DNA from: Chlamydiota bacterium
GTDB lineage: Bacteria > Chlamydiota > Chlamydiia > Chlamydiales > VGMA01
DNA length: 10,492 bases
Assembly (NCBI GenBank): GCA_016866575.1
Contig: VGMA01000054.1
Coordinates: forward strand, 1 to 10,492
Direction: 5' to 3'
Part shown: in pieces, positions 1-6,133 of the stretch
Layout of the letters: each line of letters starts with the position of its first letter
Position numbering within the stretch: the stretch's first letter is position 1
Notes under the pieces: model-generated
What the model was told of the DNA's origin: nothing
What the model saw: the letters and a program-made list of their open reading frames with translations, nothing else
The model's database searches: none
Program-made: the position numbers and the translations under genes

Positions 1-644
1 TAAAAAGCGCTATGTGCGTCAAGACTAGCAATAACGGATTTGAGAATTTGACAAGAAAAATCTTTATCTGAGGTGGATAAATAAACCTCCTCTTTTCTCA
101 ACTTGATCTTTTCATAAAAATGGAGCGCTTTTTCCTTTTCTTCTCTTGTAGGGTCTTCTAATTTTTGCTCATTGCAATAATCGACAAACCAGAGAACACA
201 ATCTGATTCATTTTTATCAAAAACTTCTTTGATCGATTTTTGTTTTTCTTTTGAATAAGAAATCAGCTGATTCATGGGTGTTTCAATTAAACATTTCTTG
301 ATGCTTTTTCTCCAATCCTGCGCTCTTAAGGTTGCGTTAAAGATTGTTTCTTGCAAAAGCCGAAAATCGCTGTAATCTTCCTTGAGGAATCTTTGCGTGA
401 CTTGATTCCATTCTTCTTCTGATCGGGTAAGAAAGGGTTTGATCTCTTCTGTAGTCAAATAGGTCTGTTGAGGATCAAATCGATAAATATAGAGTCTAAA
501 GGCCCTCTTCATGATCAATGGAGTAATTTCTTTAAATTCTACATGCTGATTTAAAATTTCTTTTATGATAGGCTTGACATTTTGGAGGTAAAGATCGGCG
601 GAATAAAGAGTTGTTAAGCTTAAAAAAAATATTATATATTTCAT
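1..644 (-). CDS. tsp: Tail-specific protease Tsp/Prc (S41 peptidase), N-terminal part, cut by window edge
   Basis: The reverse strand is open without a stop from an ATG at 644 down to base 1 (214 codons visible); the catalytic half lies outside the window. The first residues (MKYIIFFLSLTTLYS, then ADLY) read as a Sec signal peptide, so export to the periplasm is expected. Residues about 35-75 contain a helix-rich stretch with RAFRLYIYRFDPQQTYL, resembling the N-terminal domain of Tsp proteases (an Arg, a hydrophobic run, then a D-P-x-x-x-Y-L turn). The last visible residues, LDAHSAF at 208-214, match the family's LDPHS(x)(Y/F) signature that precedes the PDZ domain. In Chlamydia a tsp gene lies near rpsL, as I recall, which supports the call. 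An AGGA Shine-Dalgarno sits at 649-652. The PDZ domain and Ser/Lys dyad cannot be checked here. Confidence 0.82.
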   Translation of the reverse strand, partial: MKYIIFFLSLTTLYSADLYLQNVKPIIKEILNQHVEFKEITPLIMKRAFRLYIYRFDPQQTYLTTEEIKPFLTRSEEEWNQVTQRFLKEDYSDFRLLQETIFNATLRAQDWRKSIKKCLIETPMNQLISYSKEKQKSIKEVFDKNESDCVLWFVDYCNEQKLEDPTREEKEKALHFYEKIKLRKEEVYLSTSDKDFSCQILKSVIASLDAHSAF

Positions 645-812
645 TTTTTCCTATTCAATTCTTGCTGCTTACCACTCTAAGAATCATGTCCATTTCGACC
701 TTACTCTATACTCAAAAAGATTAATTGAGAAATATTTTGTAGAGGAAAAACTGGATTTTGGCTATATTGCTGCATATTTTTAAATTCGAGTAGAGGGAGA
801 AAGGCGAAACTT
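645..812. promoter_or_regulatory. Divergent intergenic region between tsp and rpsL
   Basis: This 168-base gap must hold the promoters for leftward tsp and the rightward ribosomal operon. I see -10-like hexamers on the plus strand (TATACT at 707-712, TATATT at 763-768), but neither has a convincing -35 at 16-18 bases. Exact promoter positions are therefore not assigned. A purine-rich run at 792-804 ending in AAAGG is the likely ribosome binding site for rpsL, about 8 bases before its ATG. AGGA (minus strand, 649-652) serves tsp. Confidence 0.35.
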
Positions 813-1187
813 ATGCCTACGATAAACCAACTGATCAATAAACCACGGACATACAAGCAGAAAAAAATTAAAGCTGCTGCTCTCAAAAAATGCCCGCAAA
901 GACGCGGAGTATGTTTGCAAGTTAAGACAATGACCCCTAAAAAGCCGAACTCAGCTCTCCGTAAGGTAGCTCGTATCCGTCTTTCCAACGGGATCGAAGT
1001 CACAGGATACATCGGCGGAGTCGGCCACAGCTTACAAGAACACAGCATTGTACTAGTCCGCGGGGGAAGAGTACGCGACCTACCAGGGGTTCGTTATCAC
1101 ATCGTTCGTGGAGCCCTCGACGCTACAGGCGTAAAGGATCGCAAACAAGGAAGATCTAAATACGGCGCTAAAAAGCCGAGCAAATAA
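813..1187 (+). CDS. rpsL: 30S ribosomal protein S12
   Basis: S12 sits at the decoding centre of the 30S subunit and controls accuracy of tRNA selection. The 124-residue length is normal. Family motifs are all present: the MPTINQL start, CPQRRGVC at 27-34, PKKPNSALRK at 42-51, GGRVRDLPGVRYH at 84-96, and the basic end GVKDRKQGRSKYG. Lys43 is retained. Residue 88 is Arg (codon CGC at 1074-1076), where E. coli has Lys; this position is a classical streptomycin-resistance site (see findings). It is first gene of rpsL-rpsG-fusA-rpsJ, and only 9 bases separate it from rpsG, so co-transcription is very likely. Confidence 0.98.
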   Translation: MPTINQLINKPRTYKQKKIKAAALKKCPQRRGVCLQVKTMTPKKPNSALRKVARIRLSNGIEVTGYIGGVGHSLQEHSIVLVRGGRVRDLPGVRYHIVRGALDATGVKDRKQGRSKYGAKKPSK

Positions 1188-1196
1188 GAGGTAACT

Positions 1197-1670
1197 ATGT
1201 CCAGAAGAAGACGCGCAGAGCACCGCGTTATTGAAGCTGATCCTGTTTATAACAGTCAGACCGTAGCGAAGTTTATTCAAAAACTTATGCTAAGCGGTAA
1301 AAAATCTATCGCTTCAAGAATTGTCTACACATCTATTGAAAACTTTTCAAAAAAAACTGACGCTCCTACTCCAGAAGAAGCTTTCGAGCGCGCACTAGAA
1401 AATGCTAAACCTCTCGTTGAAGTTAAATCTCGTCGTATTGGTGGTGCTACATACCAAGTACCTGTAGAAATTCCAGCAGGACGTCGTATGTCTATGGCTA
1501 TGCGTTGGATTATCGAGAATGCAAAAGGAAAGGCTGGACGTTCTATGATCCAAGGTCTTACCCAAGAGCTCCTCGATTGCTACAACAACCAGGGCGCAAC
1601 GATTAAGAAAAAAGAAGACACACACCGTATGGCTGAAGCGAATAAAGCGTTTGCTCACTACCGCTGGTAG
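1197..1670 (+). CDS. rpsG: 30S ribosomal protein S7
   Basis: S7 is the primary 16S rRNA-binding protein that nucleates assembly of the 30S head and touches the E site. The product is 157 residues, the usual size for bacterial S7. It starts SRRRRAEHR, has the internal ARRMSMAMRWI-like signature as AGRRMSMAMRWI at about 93-104, and ends in the typical FAHYRW. An AGAGGTAA ribosome binding site overlaps the region just after the rpsL stop. The gene lies between rpsL and fusA in the conserved str-operon order. In E. coli S7 feeds back on translation of this operon; whether that occurs here cannot be seen. Confidence 0.98.
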   Translation: MSRRRRAEHRVIEADPVYNSQTVAKFIQKLMLSGKKSIASRIVYTSIENFSKKTDAPTPEEAFERALENAKPLVEVKSRRIGGATYQVPVEIPAGRRMSMAMRWIIENAKGKAGRSMIQGLTQELLDCYNNQGATIKKKEDTHRMAEANKAFAHYRW

Positions 1671-1676
1671 TAGACA

Positions 1677-1692
1677 GCTTTAACACTAAAGC
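1677..1692 (+). other. Small perfect hairpin in the rpsG-fusA spacer
   Basis: GCTTTA-ACAC-TAAAGC forms a 6-base-pair stem with a 4-base loop in the 48-base spacer between the rpsG stop and the fusA start. No run of T follows, so it is not an intrinsic terminator. It could be an RNA processing or stability element between the two cistrons, or chance. Confidence 0.3.
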
Positions 1693-1718
1693 CCATTATT
1701 GAAAAAAGGCAAAAAGGC

Positions 1719-3809
1719 ATGGCAACTAGATCGGAAAAAGACAAATTACAGAATGTACGTAATATCGGTATCATGGCTCACATTGATGCCGGAAAAACGA
1801 CTGTAACTGAGCGTATTCTCTTTTACAGTGGTCGTTTACATCGCATGGGAGAAGTGCACGAAGGTGCTGCTACTATGGACTGGATGGAACAAGAGCGTGA
1901 GCGTGGTATCACTATTACCTCTGCGGCCACAACGGTCTATTGGAAAGAATGCAAAATCAACATCATCGACACTCCGGGTCACGTAGACTTCACTATTGAA
2001 GTAGAAAGATCTTTAAGAGTTCTCGACGGTGCTGTTGCTGTATTCAGCGCGGTAGACGGAGTTCAGCCACAGTCAGAAACTGTATGGAGACAAGCTGACC
2101 GCTACAAAGTGCCTCGCGTTGCCTTCATCAATAAAATGGACCGCGTAGGAGCTGATTATTTCTTCTGTATTAAAGATATGAGAGAAAAACTCGGCGCAAA
2201 AGCAGTTGCATTACACTGCCCAATCGGAGCTGAAGGGGAATTCCGCGGAATGGTGGACCTCGTTTCGATGAAAGCCTACATTTTCGACACAGACGTTCTC
2301 GGGGCTGACTACAAAGTTGAAGAGATTCCTGAAGATCTTAAAGAAACATGCCAAAAACTCCGTTCAGAACTTCTTGAAGAACTCGCAACTATCGATGATA
2401 CAAACGACGACTTCATGATAAAAGTTCTCGAAAATCCAGATGCAATCCCTGAAGATGAAATCCACGCGATTATCCGTAAAGGCGTTTGCTCCAACAGATT
2501 CAACCCTGTTCTTTGCGGAACTGCTTTCAAAAACAAAGGTGTTCAACCTCTTCTTGATGCAGTTTGCCGTTGGATGCCATCACCTCTTGATAGAGGCGTG
2601 ATCAAAGGAATGAGCGTAGATGGAGACGATCTAATCGAGCTCGTACCTGCTGATGACTCCCCACTTTCTATCCTCGCATTCAAAGTGATGACAGACCCAT
2701 ACGTGGGAAGATTGACTTTCTGCCGTATCTACTCAGGCACACTCATGAAAGGTACAGCTCTTCTCAACACCACAAAAGGGACAAAAGAAAGAGTTTCTCG
2801 CCTTCTTGAGATGCATGCAAACACAAGAACAGATAAAGATGCTTTCTACACAGGAGATATCTTCGGCGTTATCGGTCTTAAAGGAGCGACAACCGGAGAC
2901 ACTCTTTGTAACGAAGACAAACCGTTAGTTCTTGAGAAAATGGTTTTCCCAGATCCTGTTATCTCTATGGCAATTGAGCCAAAATCTAAACAAGACAGAG
3001 AAAAATTGGCGCAAGCTCTTGGATCACTTTCAGAAGAAGATCCAACGTTCCGTGTTTCAACAAACGAAGAGACAGGCCAAACGATCATTTCCGGTATGGG
3101 AGAGCTTCACCTAGAAATTCTACGCGATCGTATGTTCAGAGAATTCAAAGTGGAAGCGAACGTAGGTAAGCCAGAAGTTTCCTACAAAGAAACCATTACT
3201 CAAGCTGGAAAGCACGAAACAAAATACATCAAACAGTCAGGCGGTCGTGGTCAGTATGCTCACGTCGTCATCGAAATCGAACCTAATGAGCGGGGCAAAG
3301 GAAACGAAATCGTCAGCAAGATCGTTGGCGGATCGATTCCAAAAGAATACGTCCCTGCAGTCATCAAAGGGATCAACGAGGGACTTACAGCAGGCGCCCT
3401 CGCAGGATATCCTCTTGTTGACGTTAAAATCGCTATCGTCTTCGGATCATACCACGAAGTCGACTCAAGCGAGATGGCCTTCAAAATTTGCGGATCTATG
3501 GCAATCAAAGAAGCTGCAAAGAAACATGCGCCTATCCTCCTTGAACCTATCATGAAGACTTGCGTTACAACACCTGACACATCTCTTGGAGATGTTATTG
3601 GTGACCTTAACAAGAGACGCGGACGCATCCTCTCTCAAAAATCGAAGGGAACTACAATCGAAGTAGATGCTGAGGTTCCACTCGGAGAGATGTTTGGATA
3701 TTCCACACAGTTGCGATCGATCTCTTCAGGACGCGCAAGCTACTCGATGGAGCCAAGCTGTTTCGAGCCTGTACCTAAAAAACTCCAAGAAGAAATTGCT
3801 AAGAAATAA
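1719..3809 (+). CDS. fusA: Translation elongation factor G
   Basis: EF-G is the GTPase that drives translocation and, with RRF, ribosome recycling. The product is 696 residues, normal for the family (about 690-705). The GTPase motifs are in place: P-loop AHIDAGKT at 20-27, switch region RERGITI near 60-66, DTPGH at 84-88 and NKMD at 138-141. Domain IV carries GGRGQYAHV near 500-510. The C-terminal third shows the usual domain V features, with GEMFGYSTQLRS near 660-671. There is one fusA here and no sign of the mitochondrial-type EF-G2 divergence. The ribosome binding site is a weak AAAGGC just before the ATG. It is third in the str operon and 8 bases before rpsJ; tuf is not adjacent in this window. 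Confidence 0.98.
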   Translation: MATRSEKDKLQNVRNIGIMAHIDAGKTTVTERILFYSGRLHRMGEVHEGAATMDWMEQERERGITITSAATTVYWKECKINIIDTPGHVDFTIEVERSLRVLDGAVAVFSAVDGVQPQSETVWRQADRYKVPRVAFINKMDRVGADYFFCIKDMREKLGAKAVALHCPIGAEGEFRGMVDLVSMKAYIFDTDVLGADYKVEEIPEDLKETCQKLRSELLEELATIDDTNDDFMIKVLENPDAIPEDEIHAIIRKGVCSNRFNPVLCGTAFKNKGVQPLLDAVCRWMPSPLDRGVIKGMSVDGDDLIELVPADDSPLSILAFKVMTDPYVGRLTFCRIYSGTLMKGTALLNTTKGTKERVSRLLEMHANTRTDKDAFYTGDIFGVIGLKGATTGDTLCNEDKPLVLEKMVFPDPVISMAIEPKSKQDREKLAQALGSLSEEDPTFRVSTNEETGQTIISGMGELHLEILRDRMFREFKVEANVGKPEVSYKETITQAGKHETKYIKQSGGRGQYAHVVIEIEPNERGKGNEIVSKIVGGSIPKEYVPAVIKGINEGLTAGALAGYPLVDVKIAIVFGSYHEVDSSEMAFKICGSMAIKEAAKKHAPILLEPIMKTCVTTPDTSLGDVIGDLNKRRGRILSQKSKGTTIEVDAEVPLGEMFGYSTQLRSISSGRASYSMEPSCFEPVPKKLQEEIAKK

Positions 3810-3817
3810 GGAAAAAT

Positions 3818-4150
3818 ATGGCAACGAATACCTCATCTAAGAAACAGGCGAAGAAAATCCGGATTAAACTCCGCGCCTTCGACTACCGTGTCCTAGATCG
3901 CTCTGCGGCAGATATTGTTGAAGTCGCTCAGCGTACAGGTGCTCAGGTTTCTGGCCCTATCGCCCTGCCTACTCGTATTGAGAAGTACACTGTGCTTCGT
4001 TCTCCTCACGTAGATAAAAAATCTCGCGAGCAGTTCGAAATCCGAACACACAAGCGTCTTATTGACATTCTCCATCCGACGGCAAAAACGATTGACAGCT
4101 TGAAGACATACACTCTTCCTGCTGGAGTTGACATCAACGTCAGAACCTAA
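3818..4150 (+). CDS. rpsJ: 30S ribosomal protein S10
   Basis: S10 is a 30S head protein and, in E. coli, also the NusE subunit of transcription antitermination complexes. The 110-residue product has the conserved core KIRIKLRAFDYR, then LPTRIEKYTVLRSPHVDKKSRE-type residues, and FEIRTHKRLIDI, ending LPAGVDINV. It is a few residues longer than E. coli S10 (103), because of a Ser/Lys-rich N-terminal extension (residues 1-12). The Shine-Dalgarno AAGGA overlaps the fusA stop (TAAGGA), so the two are probably translationally coupled. Placement after fusA, instead of at the head of an S10-L3-L4 cluster, is a chlamydial arrangement as I recall. A strong terminator follows 13 bases after the stop. Confidence 0.98.
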   Translation: MATNTSSKKQAKKIRIKLRAFDYRVLDRSAADIVEVAQRTGAQVSGPIALPTRIEKYTVLRSPHVDKKSREQFEIRTHKRLIDILHPTAKTIDSLKTYTLPAGVDINVRT

Positions 4151-4162
4151 TCTTATCTGATG

Positions 4163-4196
4163 ATCTAGGCGGACAAAATCCGCCTAGATTTTTTTT
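4163..4196 (+). terminator. Rho-independent terminator of the rpsL-rpsG-fusA-rpsJ operon
   Basis: ATCTAGGCGGA (4163-4173) pairs perfectly with TCCGCCTAGAT (4179-4189), giving an 11-base-pair stem with a CAAAA loop, followed by seven T (4190-4196). It lies just after the rpsJ stop. There is no T-run on the other side, so it acts on plus-strand transcription only. Confidence 0.93.
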
Positions 4197-4206
4197 GGTC
4201 TAAGTT

Positions 4207-4234
4207 AAAAATTTTATTACTGCTTTTCAGCAAT
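4207..4234 (-). terminator. Possible weak terminator after the lipoprotein gene
   Basis: Read on the minus strand, ATTGCT-GAAA-AGCAGT (4219-4234) forms a 6-base-pair stem including one T-G wobble, closed by a stable GAAA tetraloop. It starts 5 bases after the lipoprotein stop. A five-T run (4207-4211) follows 7 bases later, farther than ideal. Position favours a terminator for the rodA group; strength is doubtful. Confidence 0.35.
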
Positions 4235-4239
4235 CTCTC

Positions 4240-4560
4240 TTACGGTGGAGATGGATCAACTAGAAGGTCAAAGGCTGGAGCATCTGTTGTTGTCGTAATT
4301 TTATTGACAATCACCCCTCTGCCATCGACATAAAAGAGATAGCGAACTGTACTGACGAGCTGATCCCCTAGATAATTACGCATAATGTATTCATAGACGT
4401 GATCATTTCCACGATTTTGGATCGAAACTGGATCGCCATATTTTCTTTGCACTTCTGAGATCTTAGAGCCTATTTCTATGCTTTGGTAATCCGATACTGT
4501 CATCGGAGCATAGCGAAAGCTGCAAGATGCTAATAAAATGAGAAAAAGAGCTTTTTTCAT
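4240..4560 (-). CDS. Small lipoprotein with a BamE/SmpA-like domain
   Basis: The 106-residue product starts with a lipoprotein signal peptide: two Lys, a hydrophobic run and the lipobox LLASC, giving a lipidated Cys13. The mature part, IEIGSKISEVQRKYGDPVS at about 28-46, resembles the start of the SmpA/OmlA (BamE) fold, where a short helix after a Gly turn leads to a (L/Y)G-x-P motif. It then has alternating strands, including YEYIM and VRYLFYVDGRGVI, as in that fold. BamE is a small accessory lipoprotein of the outer-membrane beta-barrel assembly machine, but the fold also occurs in unrelated lipoproteins, so no specific role is assigned. Its ATG overlaps the stop of the preceding gene (ATGA, 4557-4560), so translation should be coupled to it and, through it, to rodA. 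Confidence 0.7.
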   Translation of the reverse strand: MKKALFLILLASCSFRYAPMTVSDYQSIEIGSKISEVQRKYGDPVSIQNRGNDHVYEYIMRNYLGDQLVSTVRYLFYVDGRGVIVNKITTTTDAPAFDLLVDPSPP

Positions 4561-4994
4561 ATTGCTTGCTCCACTGGTTTACAACTTAAATGGCCTTTGA
4601 TTTCAGTACGCATACCATCAGAAGAGGTGTATTCTGCTCTTAGTGCATAACCCTCTTCAACTGCTTCATAATATTCATAACCTTCATAATCGATCTTGAG
4701 ATTGCGAAACTCCCATCCGATAAAATTTGGGGATTTGATGGCTTTGCCTTCAATAAGCCCAAGGTTGATATTTTCCATAGCAACATCAAACGAGGAAGCT
4801 TCAAGATTGGTAAAGGTGAATTGGTTGTACAAGATTTCAGAAAATCCCTTAATAGTGATCTCTTGACAGCACTCTATGATTCCCGCTTGTTCACGGAAGA
4901 CATGCCATTTCATGGAAAAAGGGATGCTAGAGGAAAATGAACTTAAAAAAATTTCCCCTTCTGCTAGATAACACCCGGGATTAAAAATAAACAT
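4557..4994 (-). CDS. Hypothetical protein, 145 residues, between rodA and the lipoprotein gene
   Basis: I do not recognise this protein. The open frame extends upstream to 5120, but that part lies inside rodA. The ATG at 4994 overlaps the rodA stop as TGATG, so I take it as the start (145 residues). The protein has no clear signal peptide or membrane helix. It alternates short hydrophobic and polar segments and looks mainly beta: CYLAEGEIFLSSF near the N-terminus, QEITIKGFSEILYNQFTF in the middle, then NFIGWEFRNLKIDYEGYEYY and LRAEYTSSDGMRTEIKGHL near the end. Many aromatic and acidic residues lie at 95-125. Cys8, an adjacent Cys pair near 39-40 and Cys138 are present. Context (coupled to rodA and to a lipoprotein) hints at an envelope role, but that is inference. 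Confidence 0.75.
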   Translation of the reverse strand: MFIFNPGCYLAEGEIFLSSFSSSIPFSMKWHVFREQAGIIECCQEITIKGFSEILYNQFTFTNLEASSFDVAMENINLGLIEGKAIKSPNFIGWEFRNLKIDYEGYEYYEAVEEGYALRAEYTSSDGMRTEIKGHLSCKPVEQAI

Positions 4995-6133
4995 CAGAAC
5001 GTGAACCTTCTTGTATAAACGCTTTGTAAAACTCCTAGAGCAATCATCGTGGCAAGTACTGATGATCCTCCATAAGAGACGAGTATGAGAGGCACTCCAG
5101 TGATCGGAAGAAAGCCGCACATCATCCCTACATTAATGATCACGTGCATGGCAAGATATACAGTCACGCCAGCCGAGAGCAATCTCCCGAATTCATCTCT
5201 AGCTACAGCTACTACCTGAAAGCTAAAATAAATTAAACCAAAAAAAAGACCTAACAGAAGAAAGGCGCCAAACATTCCGAATTCTTCGGTGAAAGCGGGA
5301 AAGACAGAATCGGTGTAAGCATAAGGGAGCCACTGATGAGAGGTAAATTCGCTTTTCCCCCAACCTGAACCAAAATATCTGCCTAGCGCTATTGCTGTTT
5401 GTCCTGCTTGCCCGTGATATGAATGGGGATTTAACCTTTCATATTGGTATTCTTTCATCACCGTTTGGCACACATCTCGCATCTCTTCATGCGATAAAAC
5501 GCCAAGAAAAATCATCAATACAAAAATAAGGGCACTAACCCCTACTGAAGTCAAAAACCATAAAACCTTGCGGTGCACATTTCCAAAATAGAGCATCACA
5601 AGTGTGATAGGACAAAGCACAAGTGATGTTCCTAGGTCGGGCTGCTTCAAAATCAAAATAAACGGGATAAATACGATGATGCCGGCACCTATCACTGTCG
5701 TCAGTTTTGTAGAAGCATGAGAGCGTTTTTCAAGGTACCAGCTCAAAGCAAATACCACAACGAGCTTTGCATATTCAGAGGGCTGAACATCAAAAGGGAT
5801 CAATGGGAAGCGATACCATCTTCTCACGTTGTGAATGGGTGCTACAAAAAATAGTCCCACAAGCAAAATGATCATGCCGATATAAAAAAACCAAGTATAT
5901 TCCCTAAGCTTTCGATAATCAGTAGCGGCAACAAAGGCATAAGCTACCCAGCCTATTGCAAATGCACGTATCTGATTTTTCACTAAATTAGAAAGATGGA
6001 TATCAGGAGTGTTTAGCGGCATGGTGCTTGTAGAGATCACTAAGACCGAGATTACCATCAAGGCAATCAAGATGGGCAGTGTCCTAAAATCCAATCGCTT
6101 TAAATACGAAATATCCCACATAATAGTCGTCAT
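4994..6133 (-). CDS. rodA: SEDS peptidoglycan glycosyltransferase RodA (FtsW/RodA/SpoVE family)
   Basis: RodA polymerises lipid II into glycan strands, working with a class B penicillin-binding protein in the MreB elongation machinery. The 379-residue, strongly hydrophobic product shows about ten membrane segments, as expected (E. coli RodA is 370). Family motifs seen: RRWYRFPLIPFDVQPSEYAKL at about 104-123 in fragments (RRW, QPSE), QPDLGTSL at 164-171, GSGWGKS at 255-261, TDSVFPAFTEEFG at 274-286 and PLILVSYGGSS at 348-358. Asp275 matches the essential Asp of the family. Two starts are possible: ATG at 6133 (used here) or ATG at 6121, four codons in; neither has a clear Shine-Dalgarno. The start overlaps that of divergent birA. 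Chlamydiae lack FtsZ and rely on MreB-guided wall synthesis, so RodA or FtsW is central there. Confidence 0.93.
   Translation of the reverse strand: MTTIMWDISYLKRLDFRTLPILIALMVISVLVISTSTMPLNTPDIHLSNLVKNQIRAFAIGWVAYAFVAATDYRKLREYTWFFYIGMIILLVGLFFVAPIHNVRRWYRFPLIPFDVQPSEYAKLVVVFALSWYLEKRSHASTKLTTVIGAGIIVFIPFILILKQPDLGTSLVLCPITLVMLYFGNVHRKVLWFLTSVGVSALIFVLMIFLGVLSHEEMRDVCQTVMKEYQYERLNPHSYHGQAGQTAIALGRYFGSGWGKSEFTSHQWLPYAYTDSVFPAFTEEFGMFGAFLLLGLFFGLIYFSFQVVAVARDEFGRLLSAGVTVYLAMHVIINVGMMCGFLPITGVPLILVSYGGSSVLATMIALGVLQSVYTRRFTF

Noticed and set aside
701..1048. Open frame antisense to rpsL and its leader
   Set aside because: Its sequence is a reverse-strand shadow of S12 with no recognisable features and no ribosome binding site.
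3247..3628. Open frames on both strands inside fusA domain IV-V
   Set aside because: They lie wholly within the well-conserved EF-G frame and have composition typical of out-of-frame reading.
4163..4196. Bidirectional use of the rpsJ terminator for the lipoprotein gene
   Set aside because: On the minus strand no T-run follows the hairpin, so it would not stop leftward... transcription from the rodA group.
4995..5120. Upstream ATG that would lengthen the 145-residue protein by 42 residues
   Set aside because: The added part lies in another frame of the conserved RodA C-terminus, is Arg/His/Cys-rich, and ignores the TGATG stop-start overlap at 4992-4996.
6009..6131. Upstream ATG that would lengthen birA by 41 residues
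   Set aside because: The extension lies antisense within rodA's 5' end and does not resemble BirA. The family similarity starts at about the ATG at 6132.
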